Shown here piece after piece: positions 34,320 through 41,806 of a stretch of 42,892 nucleotides of DNA; position 1 is the first letter of the stretch, and every line of letters starts with the position of its first letter. The notes below the pieces were generated by a model. That model was not told the origin of the DNA. It saw only the letters and a program-made list of their open reading frames with translations, and did not search any database. Origin of the DNA: an uncultured Muribaculaceae bacterium (GTDB lineage Bacteria; Bacteroidota; Bacteroidia; Bacteroidales; Muribaculaceae); NCBI GenBank assembly GCA_910584525.1, contig CAJUAT010000016.1, positions 1 to 42,892 on the forward strand. The letters run 5' to 3'. Made by a program: the position numbers and the translations under genes.

Positions 34320-34817
34320 ATGAAAAAGCTGATAACACTGGCCATGGCCCTCATACTGGCCCTTCCGGCACTGGCACAGAGCCAGACCTCCGGCATCAAA
34401 GACAACGACAAGGACTCGGCTCTCGAGTCGGCCCACTGGTACATACCCCTCGATTACGGCGGCTTCGAGTTCGAGATTCCCGCAGGCTCCGTGGTAAAGA
34501 AGGATTCCAAGCTTCTTGTCACGTATCCCGACGCCAGCTTCGGGGTTTCGATGGAGAATGAGGCCGTGGGACTCAACCAGAAGATAGCCTTCGAGAAGGT
34601 GCGCAGCTATGCCACCAACTACAAGCTCACCGACGCTAAGACCGAGAAAGTGAAGATTGCCGGTGTGGCAGGCGCCAAGGCTACAGGCAAACTGGAGAAC
34701 ATGGATGTGACTATCCTTATCCTTCCTCTCGACGACCAGCAGGTGACCACCGTGGTCATGGCCACTCCCGAACGCTCCGAGTGGGCCAGACATTTCATCG
34801 ATTCTTTCAAACATTGA
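34320..34817 (+). CDS. Small secreted protein of unknown function
   Basis: This 165-residue protein has a clear signal peptide (MKKLITLAMALILALPALAQ, cleavage after ALA), so it is periplasmic or secreted. The remaining 145 residues form an alternating strand/helix pattern (FEFEIPAGSVVKKDSKLLVT, VTILILPLDDQQVTTVVMA) without cysteines or recognisable catalytic motif. The fold is reminiscent of small bacterial lipid- or stress-linked alpha/beta domains, but this is a guess. Its spacer contains 19-bp tandem repeats. The gene is 55 bp ahead of another secreted protein on the same strand. Confidence 0.8.
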   Translation: MKKLITLAMALILALPALAQSQTSGIKDNDKDSALESAHWYIPLDYGGFEFEIPAGSVVKKDSKLLVTYPDASFGVSMENEAVGLNQKIAFEKVRSYATNYKLTDAKTEKVKIAGVAGAKATGKLENMDVTILILPLDDQQVTTVVMATPERSEWARHFIDSFKH

Positions 34818-34834
34818 CCGCACACCGGCCTGTT

Positions 34835-34868
34835 TTTCTCAAGAAATAAAAAAGTTTTCGTAACTTTG
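34835..34868 (+). promoter_or_regulatory. Promoter of the PCMD-like gene, with -7 element next to the start codon
   Basis: TAACTTTG at 34861-34868 is a full -7 match; a T-rich TTTC at 34835-34838 is the best -33 candidate, with a slightly long 22-bp spacing. CAGC alone separates the -7 element from the ATG at 34873, the same geometry as at rnpA, so the transcript is predicted to be leaderless. Confidence 0.5.
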
Positions 34869-34872
34869 CAGC

Positions 34873-35835
34873 ATGTTTGCAAAGAATAAACTACTTTCGC
34901 TGGCTGTCATGGCATTAGTGACAGCCACCGGGGCTCAGGCCCTTCGTCTTGAGAAAATCAATTACGCGGACTTCTCTCAGTGGGTAAGCCGCGATATCGA
35001 AGAGTCGAAAGTCCTTGGCGGCGACACGAAGCGTGTCTATGCCATAGGTCCAACCAAACACATCAAGGGGAATGTGGCCTACCGGCCGGAGGGTGGCACA
35101 CCATGGGCTACCAGCAACGTCTATGCCAAGGTGTCGGGCATCGTCAAGGCCAGCAACACCGTGGAGCCGGCCACTATAGGCGGCAGCAAAGTGGCCAAGC
35201 TGCAGACCAAGATGGAACACGTGAAAGTGCTCGGCGTCATCAATATGGATGTGATGGTGGCGGGCACTATCTATCTCGGCCGTGTCAACGAGCCGATATC
35301 CTCCACGAGCGCCCCTTTCTCCAAGATGTCGATGGGCATACCCTACAACAAGAGCCCCAAGGCTCTGGTATATGATTTCCGCATAGACATGCCGTCGGTC
35401 AACACGCGTGTGCGCAGCACCGGCATGAGCCGCAAGAAGACCATCAGCGGCCGCGACCAGGCCGAGGTGTACTGTCTGCTGCAGAAACGCTGGGAAGACA
35501 AGAACGGCAACGTCTACGCCCAGCGCGTGGGTACAGGTCGCGAACGTTACTCCCGTTCCGTGGCCTGGACTAAAGGTCATCAGCTTCCTATCCATTACGG
35601 CGACATAACCCGCCAGCCTTTCTACAAGCCATGGATGGGTCTTCTTAACGGCGAGAAAGCATATTACGGCTACAATTCCAAAGGGAAGCTTGTGCCTGTC
35701 AAGGAAGTGGGATGGGCACCGGTGGGCACCAAGCCCACACACGTGCTCGTGATGGCCTCCACATCCTGCGGCGAGCCTTTCGTGGGCACCGAGGGTATCA
35801 CCATGTACATCGACAACATAGCGTTCGGTTTCTAA
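34873..35835 (+). CDS. Secreted PCMD-like protein (putative carbohydrate-associated domain)
   Basis: This 320-residue protein has an N-terminal signal peptide (KNK, hydrophobic core, ending AQA), so it is exported. The mature part resembles the PCMD family (putative carbohydrate metabolism domain, a beta-sandwich found in Bacteroidetes). The C-terminal THVLVMASTSCGEPFVGTEG and TMYIDNIAFGF match that family's ending with its structural Asp, and FSQWVSRDI near the start matches the usual first strand. Its biochemical function is not established. The predicted promoter abuts the start codon. No sus-type genes are nearby, so a role in glycan use is only suggested. Confidence 0.75.
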   Translation: MFAKNKLLSLAVMALVTATGAQALRLEKINYADFSQWVSRDIEESKVLGGDTKRVYAIGPTKHIKGNVAYRPEGGTPWATSNVYAKVSGIVKASNTVEPATIGGSKVAKLQTKMEHVKVLGVINMDVMVAGTIYLGRVNEPISSTSAPFSKMSMGIPYNKSPKALVYDFRIDMPSVNTRVRSTGMSRKKTISGRDQAEVYCLLQKRWEDKNGNVYAQRVGTGRERYSRSVAWTKGHQLPIHYGDITRQPFYKPWMGLLNGEKAYYGYNSKGKLVPVKEVGWAPVGTKPTHVLVMASTSCGEPFVGTEGITMYIDNIAFGF

Positions 35836-35836
35836 A

Positions 35837-36583
35837 ATGAAGATAGCATTGATAGGATATGGCAAGATGGGCCATATCATCGAAGAGATAGCCGCAGGCC
35901 GCGGCCACGAGGTCAGCGTACGCATCGACAAGGATAACCGCGATGACTTCGACAGCGAGGCTTTCCGCTTGTCGGATGTGGCCATAGAGTTCAGCACGCC
36001 GGCAACAGGCTTCGATAACGTGGTGCGCTGTCTGCGTGAGGGTGTCCCTGTGGTGAGCGGCACCACTGGCTGGAACGACCGTCTGCCCGAGGCCCAAAAG
36101 ATATGCCGCGAGCTCGACGGCTCCATGATATGGGCCTCCAACTTCTCTGTGGGCGTCAACATATTCATGGCCGTCAACCGTCAGCTGGCACGCATCATGA
36201 ATGCCTTCCCCGAATACCGGCCACGCATGGTGGAGACACACCATGTGCATAAACTCGACCATCCGTCGGGCACGGCCGTGACCCTGGCCGAGCAGATAGT
36301 GGCCGCCACCGACCGCATCAGCTCGTGGGCCGAACCCACGGCAGGGGAGTGCACCCCCGACGGTGTCCTGCCCATAGACCACATTCGCAGCGGCGAGGTG
36401 CCCGGAATACATACCATCACCTGGGACTCTCCCGCCGACGACATTACCATCACCCATAGCGCCAAAAACCGCTCGGGCTTCGCCACCGGCGCCGTCATCG
36501 CCGCCGAATGGCTCGTAAATAACCATGGCATCCATTCCATGCAGGATGTCCTCTCCGATATTTCAGGTTATGACTTCCGATAA
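35837..36583 (+). CDS. dapB: 4-hydroxy-tetrahydrodipicolinate reductase DapB
   Basis: DapB reduces hydroxy-tetrahydrodipicolinate in the diaminopimelate/lysine pathway. The 248-residue protein has the N-terminal nucleotide fold ALIGYGKMGHIIEEIA and PVVSGTTGWNDRL. WASNFSVGVNIF and the catalytic HHVHKLDHPSGTA (His and Lys) follow. It matches the usual family length. It starts one base after the previous stop and overlaps the lepB start by 14 nt. Its product, after further steps, is the meso-diaminopimelate used by MurE in this window. Confidence 0.97.
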   Translation: MKIALIGYGKMGHIIEEIAAGRGHEVSVRIDKDNRDDFDSEAFRLSDVAIEFSTPATGFDNVVRCLREGVPVVSGTTGWNDRLPEAQKICRELDGSMIWASNFSVGVNIFMAVNRQLARIMNAFPEYRPRMVETHHVHKLDHPSGTAVTLAEQIVAATDRISSWAEPTAGECTPDGVLPIDHIRSGEVPGIHTITWDSPADDITITHSAKNRSGFATGAVIAAEWLVNNHGIHSMQDVLSDISGYDFR

Positions 36584-38048
36584 TCGCAGCAACACATCAT
36601 TCTCTTCCTCCGGCCATCAGAACTCCGGGCGCAAACCGCTCAAGGAACGGCTCCGCGAGATAAAGCCCTCGCGCTGGGTGCGCTTCGGCATCGTCTCGGC
36701 GATATACCTGCTGTGGGTGGTGCTTATGGGCAATCCATGGCTACTTTTCGGATGGCTCATCATCATCGACCTCTACATCACGGCCTTCGTGCCCTGGGGA
36801 TGGTGGCGCGACAAGAAAGGTGTCACACGCGCCGTCATGGCCTGGGTCGACGCCATCGTCTACGCTCTGGTGCTCATCTACTTCATCTTCGGCTTCGTGG
36901 GCCAGCAGTATGAGATTCCTTCGTCGAGCCTCGAGAAGTCGCTGCTCGTCGGCGACCGCCTATGGGTAGACAAGACAAGATATGGCTCGCGGGTGCCCCA
37001 GACGCCGATTCATTTCCCGCTCGCACAGCATACCCTGCCCATTCTCAACACCAAGAGCTATGTGGAGAACCCGCAGCTCAAATACCACCGTATGCCGGGA
37101 TGGAGCAGCATAAAACGCGGCGATATCGTGGTGTTCAACTATCCGCAAGGCGACACCGTGGCCCTTAAGATACAGAACCCCGACTATTACCAGATCAGCA
37201 ACGAGCTGCGACGTAACGGCATCGCCGACCCCGCGGAATACATACGCAAGAATCCCGACCGCTTCGGCGAAGTTGTATGGCGTCCCGTGGATCGCCGCGA
37301 GAATTATGTGAAACGCACCATAGGACTTCCCGGTGAACGACTCAGGATTGTCAACGACACCATATTCATCGACGGCAAACCCATCAAGGAGCCTACCAAC
37401 GTGCAGTACAACTATGTGATAGCGAGCCGTACGCCCATAGATGCGTCGCGGTTGATGGACCTTGGCGTACGAGGCGAGGATTTCACCCAGAATGCGGGCC
37501 AGGACAAGGAGGCCGGTATCTGGTACTACGACGTGCCTCTGACGTATGAGATGAAAGGGATTGTTGATAAATGGCCGGAACTTGTTCAGCCGCCGATGCG
37601 CGAAAGCGAAACAGGCCTTTTCGATCTCAGCGGCGTATTCCCCTACAACGCGCCATATAACTGGAAACGCGACAACATGGGGGAGATATGGATCCCGAAA
37701 AGGGGGAGCACCCTGCATCTCACCGAAGCCAATTATCCGCTGTATGAGCGCGTTATACGCACATACGAAGGCAACAGCCTCGAGAAACGCAACGGCAAAT
37801 TCTTCATCAACGGCAAGGAGCAGAATTATTACACCTTCAAGATGGACTACTACTGGATGATGGGCGACAACCGCGACCGCAGCGCCGACTCCCGATATTG
37901 GGGTTTCGTGCCCGAAGACCATATCGTCGGCACACCTGTGGCCATACTCCTGTCGCTCGACAAGGAACGCTCTCTGTCGGAAGGGAAGATAAGATGGAAC
38001 CGCATCCTGAGCAATCCGAATCCCGACAAGAAGGCCGGCCTGTGGTGA
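36570..38048 (+). CDS. lepB: Signal peptidase I LepB (long Bacteroidetes type)
   Basis: LepB cleaves signal peptides of exported proteins at the inner membrane. The 492-residue protein has a basic, Ser-rich N-terminus and membrane helices (about 40-53, 56-75 and 95-110). The catalytic Ser120 lies in EIPSSSLEKSLLVGD, where the usual SM is SL, and the general base Lys248 is in ENYVKRTIGLPGERL. The closing motif is MGDNRDRSADSRYWGFVP. It is longer than E. coli LepB because of an insert after residue 265, typical of the phylum. The start at 36570 is inside the end of dapB; longer in-frame starts overlap dapB further. Confidence 0.95.
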   Translation: MTSDNRSNTSFSSSGHQNSGRKPLKERLREIKPSRWVRFGIVSAIYLLWVVLMGNPWLLFGWLIIIDLYITAFVPWGWWRDKKGVTRAVMAWVDAIVYALVLIYFIFGFVGQQYEIPSSSLEKSLLVGDRLWVDKTRYGSRVPQTPIHFPLAQHTLPILNTKSYVENPQLKYHRMPGWSSIKRGDIVVFNYPQGDTVALKIQNPDYYQISNELRRNGIADPAEYIRKNPDRFGEVVWRPVDRRENYVKRTIGLPGERLRIVNDTIFIDGKPIKEPTNVQYNYVIASRTPIDASRLMDLGVRGEDFTQNAGQDKEAGIWYYDVPLTYEMKGIVDKWPELVQPPMRESETGLFDLSGVFPYNAPYNWKRDNMGEIWIPKRGSTLHLTEANYPLYERVIRTYEGNSLEKRNGKFFINGKEQNYYTFKMDYYWMMGDNRDRSADSRYWGFVPEDHIVGTPVAILLSLDKERSLSEGKIRWNRILSNPNPDKKAGLW

Positions 38049-38692
38049 TTCCCTACCTGGGGTCGACAGCCTGGTACAGCCGGTGGCTCCATTACCGTAT
38101 GCAGGGTCACGACGACGCCACAGCATGCGGGATGGCCACCCGGGAAATAGATCCGGGCAAGAGCCTGCGGCGCACCCTCATCTGCGGCTCATCGCCCAAA
38201 GGGCGAGTGTCAGGGGCTGGGGAACTTGTACTGTCGGTATCGGTGAGCAAGGGACCGGGGCTCCTTCTTTCGGCCCACGGCAACTGGCCACACCGTCATC
38301 TGGGAGCTTTGGAAGCCATCTACGGGCGCACTCCATTCTATCCACATATCATCGACAGTCTCCGCGATATCCTCAGAGATACTCCTGAGAGCCTCCCTGA
38401 GCTCAACCGGCGCCTGCATGAAGCCGTCACGCCATGGATTGACATAGAGGCCGCTGACGAGGCTCTCACAAACTGGGCCGCCTCAGACCTCGGCAGAAAA
38501 CTCGGAACATTTGTTAACGATTCTTTATCAATTTTAGACCCGATTTTCCGTTTTGGTAAAGACACCACTCTTCTCCTTGCATGTCATGACTTTCCACGCG
38601 AAAATACTCAGAGCGATGTCGCCGGCATTCTTTCGGATACTGGCGGTGTCGCTGTGTCTGACAGCCTTTCTTGCCGCCTCCGCCCAGAATGA
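38045..38692 (+). CDS. WbqC-like family protein
   Basis: This 215-residue protein belongs to the WbqC-like family (PF08889), often found beside lepB and dapB in Bacteroidetes and sometimes in polysaccharide loci. The start at the GTG overlapping the lepB stop (GTGA) gives MVIPYLGSTAWYSRWL, the expected family N-terminus; the ATG at 37994 is an alternative. Supporting blocks are GNWPHRHLGALEAIYGRTPF, YPHIIDSLRDIL and LGRKLGTFVNDSLSILDPIF. The family usually ends soon after that last block, but here the frame runs on for about 45 residues (to 38692), through the start of the next gene. This suggests loss of an older stop codon. Function is uncertain. Confidence 0.85.
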   Translation: MIPYLGSTAWYSRWLHYRMQGHDDATACGMATREIDPGKSLRRTLICGSSPKGRVSGAGELVLSVSVSKGPGLLLSAHGNWPHRHLGALEAIYGRTPFYPHIIDSLRDILRDTPESLPELNRRLHEAVTPWIDIEAADEALTNWAASDLGRKLGTFVNDSLSILDPIFRFGKDTTLLLACHDFPRENTQSDVAGILSDTGGVAVSDSLSCRLRPE

Positions 38693-39248
38693 AGATGTGC
38701 CCGACCTGCGTCTGAAGGTCAAGGCTTACAAGGGTTTCACACATATCGTTGACGAATACGGCGACACCTGCCGCTATACTTTCATTCGCGACATATACGT
38801 GTTTCCTCCGCTGAAATTCAAGAACAAGAAGCAGGAACAGTTTTACTGGCGCACGGTGCGCGATGTCCGCAAGACGCTCCCTTACGCCAAGATGGCTTTC
38901 GCCACTCTTTGCGAAACCTATGAATACATCCAGACCATCCCTGACCCCAAGGAGCGAGAAAAGCATCTCAAACGTCTGGAACATGACATTTTCGAGCAAT
39001 ACAAGCCTGCCATAAAGAACATGACCAAGAGCCAGGGGAAAATGCTCCTGAAGCTCATCAACAGGGAGACTGACCAGACGAGCTACGCCATAGTGAAGGC
39101 TTTCCTGGGGAGTTTCCGCGCCGGTTTCTGGCAGACTTTCGGCCGTTTCTTCGGCATGAATCTCCGTTCGGGATTCCATCCCGAGAAAAACAAGGAGGAC
39201 GCCATCATAGAGAGGGTGGCGCTGTTAGTGGAGCAAGGCGCCTTATAA
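38586..39248 (+). CDS. DUF4294 family exported protein
   Basis: This 220-residue protein matches the Bacteroidetes DUF4294 family by QEQFYWRTVRDVRKTLPYAK, KSQGKMLLKLINRETDQTSY and GFWQTFGRFFGMNLRSGF. The N-terminus is a signal peptide (ILAVSLCLTAFLAASA then QNED). The ATG at 38616 would also give a proper signal peptide and reduce overlap. Either start overlaps the end of the WbqC-like gene in another frame (107 or 77 nt). The 3' end overlaps the convergent glycosyltransferase gene by 44 bp. Function unknown; the protein is exported. Confidence 0.88.
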   Translation: MTFHAKILRAMSPAFFRILAVSLCLTAFLAASAQNEDVPDLRLKVKAYKGFTHIVDEYGDTCRYTFIRDIYVFPPLKFKNKKQEQFYWRTVRDVRKTLPYAKMAFATLCETYEYIQTIPDPKEREKHLKRLEHDIFEQYKPAIKNMTKSQGKMLLKLINRETDQTSYAIVKAFLGSFRAGFWQTFGRFFGMNLRSGFHPEKNKEDAIIERVALLVEQGAL

Positions 39249-40212
39249 ATCCGGGGCCGAGCCAGGAGAGGAGTGCGCCGATACGGTTTTTGAGTCTTAC
39301 TTTGGGATTTCTGACAGAAGCGGCACGCAGACGCTTTATCTGCGTCCAGCATTGCTGTTGCAGCCGGGCTGCCTCTTCAGCCCCGCATTGGCCGGCACGC
39401 CTGGCCAGCTCCACGGTCAGAAACATGTTGAAATTGGCGCTGAGTCGCCTGTCCCTCGCGGCGTCCAGCAGTCCGGGTGCCTCCGCAAGGGCATAATCCT
39501 CGATTTGCGCCGTGATGGCGAGCACGTCGGCACGCCGCATACTGAATGTGTTGAGGATGCTTCCTCCACGCTGACGATAGCCATAAAGGGGCGCGGGAAC
39601 ATGCGCCAGCCGCCGTGCCTTGGGCCACAGCCGGCACACCACATCAAGATCCTCATACAGAATCCCCGGCGTAAAAGCTACATCGTCCCAGAGTCCGCGA
39701 GCGTATATCTTGCACCATGCCGCCGTCAATATGCCGTTTCGCTGGTAGAGGCCTTTTTCCAGGGCTTCCGCCGAGGCATATGTCTCGGTATCAATCGAGC
39801 CGTCAAGACCGGAGAAGGCGCATCGCGGTCCCCGGAAGCACATCGCTTCGCCGTCGACAATCTCCGCATCCGTGTCGGCAGCTGCCTTGAGCATTATCTC
39901 AAGGAACCGCGGATGCAGGAGATCGTCGGCGTCGAGGAAGGTAATCCATTCGCCTTTACAGAGGGCCAGACCACGGTTGCGCGCCACGGAGAGCCCTCCG
40001 TTGGGTGTGTGCACCACGTGTATGCGGCTGTCGGCCTGCGCCATGGCGTCGCATATCTCCGCCGTGCGGTCGGTGCTCCCGTCGTCTACGAGTATCAGCT
40101 CCCAGTCCTTGACGGTCTGGGCCATTACGCTCGCCACCGCCTCTCCGACGTACGACTCCACATTATATGCCGGCACAACCACGCTTACCATACCTGTCTT
40201 TTTTAGCCCCAT
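39205..40212 (-). CDS. Family 2 glycosyltransferase (GT-A)
   Basis: This 335-residue protein has the GT2 fold: MVSVVVPAYNVESYVGEAVA at the N-terminus, ILVDDGSTDRTAEICD, PNGGLSVARNRGLALCKGEW and the metal-binding DADD motif. It is likely to transfer a sugar in capsule, O-antigen or glycoprotein synthesis, but the donor and acceptor cannot be read from sequence. The C-terminal region is Arg/Ala-rich and soluble. An ATG at 40191 is an alternative start. It lies 31 nt downstream of frr and overlaps the convergent DUF4294 gene by 44 bp, with no terminator visible between them. Confidence 0.93.
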   Translation of the reverse strand: MGLKKTGMVSVVVPAYNVESYVGEAVASVMAQTVKDWELILVDDGSTDRTAEICDAMAQADSRIHVVHTPNGGLSVARNRGLALCKGEWITFLDADDLLHPRFLEIMLKAAADTDAEIVDGEAMCFRGPRCAFSGLDGSIDTETYASAEALEKGLYQRNGILTAAWCKIYARGLWDDVAFTPGILYEDLDVVCRLWPKARRLAHVPAPLYGYRQRGGSILNTFSMRRADVLAITAQIEDYALAEAPGLLDAARDRRLSANFNMFLTVELARRAGQCGAEEAARLQQQCWTQIKRLRAASVRNPKVRLKNRIGALLSWLGPGFIRRLAPLTAPPSL

Positions 40213-40243
40213 GACGATGAATCCGGTAAATCGTCTCCGGTTT

Positions 40244-40804
40244 CTATACGGTCAGTATCTCCTTCTCCTTTTCGGCGAAGATGCTGTCGATTTTCTTGAC
40301 ATATTTGTCGTGGAGCTTCTGGACGTCGTTCTCGGCATCTTTCTCCACGTCCTCGCTGAGGCCGTTCTTTATTTCCTTCTTAAGACCTTCGATAGCCTCG
40401 CGGCGGGCGTTGCGCACCGACACCTTGGCATTCTCGGCCTCTCCCTTCGACTGCTTCACGAGCTGCTTGCGGCGCTCCTCCGTAAGCGGCGGTATGCTCA
40501 GTCGGATAACTTCGCCGTTGTTCTCGGGAGTGATGCCCAGCTCTGAGTTGATGATTGCCTTCTCTATCTCGCGGAACATCGATTTTTCCCACGGTGTGAT
40601 GGCTATGGTGCGTGCGTCGGGTACGCTTACGTTGGCCACATTCGATATCGGCGACTGTGTGCCGTAGTAGTCCACGCGGATGCCGTCGAGCAGCTTCGTC
40701 GATGCCTTGCCGGCCCGGATGTGCTGCAACGTCTCGTCAAGATAGTCAACGGCCATCTCCATCGACTCCTCAGCTTCCTGAAGATATTCTTTTACCTCTT
40801 TCAT
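40244..40804 (-). CDS. frr: Ribosome recycling factor
   Basis: Frr, with EF-G, splits post-termination ribosomes. The 186-residue protein matches the family from YLQEAEESMEMAVDYLDETL (domain I helix), RAGKASTKLLDGIRVDYYGT and TIAITPWEKSMFREIEKAI. The C-terminal helices contain PPLTEERRKQLVKQSKGEAE and VQKLHDKYVKKID. Length is normal (about 185). It lies 24 nt downstream of pyrH, the usual pyrH-frr arrangement. Confidence 0.98.
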   Translation of the reverse strand: MKEVKEYLQEAEESMEMAVDYLDETLQHIRAGKASTKLLDGIRVDYYGTQSPISNVANVSVPDARTIAITPWEKSMFREIEKAIINSELGITPENNGEVIRLSIPPLTEERRKQLVKQSKGEAENAKVSVRNARREAIEGLKKEIKNGLSEDVEKDAENDVQKLHDKYVKKIDSIFAEKEKEILTV

Positions 40805-40828
40805 ATTTATTGTTTTTGGTTATTCCGG

Positions 40829-41533
40829 TTATTTGAGTACTGTTCCGATATTTTCGCCCTCGAGAATTCTGGCGAGGTTTCCTTCCACATCCATGTTGAA
40901 GACGGCCACGGGCATATTGTTTTCCTTGCACATCACGGTGGCGGTAAGGTCCATCACCTTGAGATTCTTGGCCAGCATCTCGTCGAAGGTTATAGTGTCG
41001 TATTTTACGGCGTCGGGGTCTTTTTCGGGGTCGGCGGTGTAAACGCCGTCGACGCGTGTACCCTTGAACATCACATCAGCCTCGATTTCGATGGTCCTCA
41101 GGGCGGCGCCTGTGTCGGTGGTGAAATAGGGGTTGCCGGTACCGCCGGCGATTATGGCCACGGTGCCTTTCTCCATGGCGCCGATTGCCGCCCATTTGGA
41201 ATAGGCGAGTCCTATAGGCTCCATGCGGATGGCCGTGAACACCTGCGACGGTTGCCCTATCGCCTCAAGCGCCGAACTTAACGCCAGCGAGTTGATCACT
41301 GTGGCCAACATTCCCATCTGGTCGCCCTTGACACGGTCAAAACCTCGGTCAATACCTTTAAGACCACGGAAGATATTTCCGCCGCCTATCACTATGCCTA
41401 TCTGCACGCCGCTCCGAGCCGCCGCCATTATCTGTCGGGCATATGAGTTAAGACGATCCGTGTCTATACCCTGGCCGGCTCCCGCCGCCAGACTCTCTCC
41501 CGACAGTTTCAATAATATCCTGTTGTATTTCAT
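40829..41533 (-). CDS. pyrH: Uridylate kinase PyrH (UMP kinase)
   Basis: PyrH phosphorylates UMP to UDP, feeding pyrimidine nucleotide and UDP-sugar synthesis, including cell-wall precursors. The 234-residue protein has the bacterial amino acid kinase fold: RILLKLSGESLAAGAGQGID, GIVIGGGNIFRG, GDQMGMLATVINSLAL, AGGTGNPYFTTDTGAALR and the C-terminal LKVMDLTATVMC. It is first in the pyrH-frr unit and has a good promoter upstream. Confidence 0.98.
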   Translation of the reverse strand: MKYNRILLKLSGESLAAGAGQGIDTDRLNSYARQIMAAARSGVQIGIVIGGGNIFRGLKGIDRGFDRVKGDQMGMLATVINSLALSSALEAIGQPSQVFTAIRMEPIGLAYSKWAAIGAMEKGTVAIIAGGTGNPYFTTDTGAALRTIEIEADVMFKGTRVDGVYTADPEKDPDAVKYDTITFDEMLAKNLKVMDLTATVMCKENNMPVAVFNMDVEGNLARILEGENIGTVLK

Positions 41534-41608
41534 AATTCTTTATTCTTTCTCTTGTTCGCCAGAGTCTTCACACAGGTGCACACCACACCCTTTGGCTTTC
41601 TTAGATTC

Positions 41609-41639
41609 CAAAATTAATCAAAATATCGCAATAACCAAA
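41609..41639 (-). promoter_or_regulatory. Promoter of pyrH-frr
   Basis: On the minus strand TTTG (41639-41636) and TAATTTTG (41616-41609) are 19 bp apart, a full consensus match. Transcription would start near 41603, giving a leader of about 70 nt before the pyrH ATG at 41533. Confidence 0.65.
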
Positions 41640-41732
41640 TATGCCGCCCTCGATTCTGCCGCATATAATTGAATTTCATAGCTTAAGCATTCACTAATAA
41701 TCTGATTTTCACCGCGAAACATACTTCCCTCT

Positions 41733-41764
41733 TTTGAGAATACGCTCCCTTTGTATTAACTTTG
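41733..41764 (+). promoter_or_regulatory. Promoter of the AraC-type regulator gene
   Basis: TTTG (41733-41736) and TAACTTTG (41757-41764) are exactly 20 bp apart. The predicted start near 41769 leaves about 38 nt before the ATG at 41807. The -7 element lies in the first copy of an 18-bp tandem duplication. Confidence 0.7.
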
Positions 41765-41788
41765 CGCATTGTATCAACTTTGCGCAAA
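41753..41788. repeat. 18-bp tandem duplication covering the -7 element
   Basis: GTATTAACTTTGCGCATT (41753-41770) is followed directly by GTATCAACTTTGCGCAAA (41771-41788), 15 of 18 positions identical. The first copy holds the consensus -7 element; the second holds a one-mismatch version and the predicted start site, and ends in the palindrome TTTGCGCAAA (41779-41788). It may be an operator or a second, weaker promoter. Confidence 0.85.
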
Positions 41789-41806
41789 ACTAAGAGACAA
41801 GGGATT

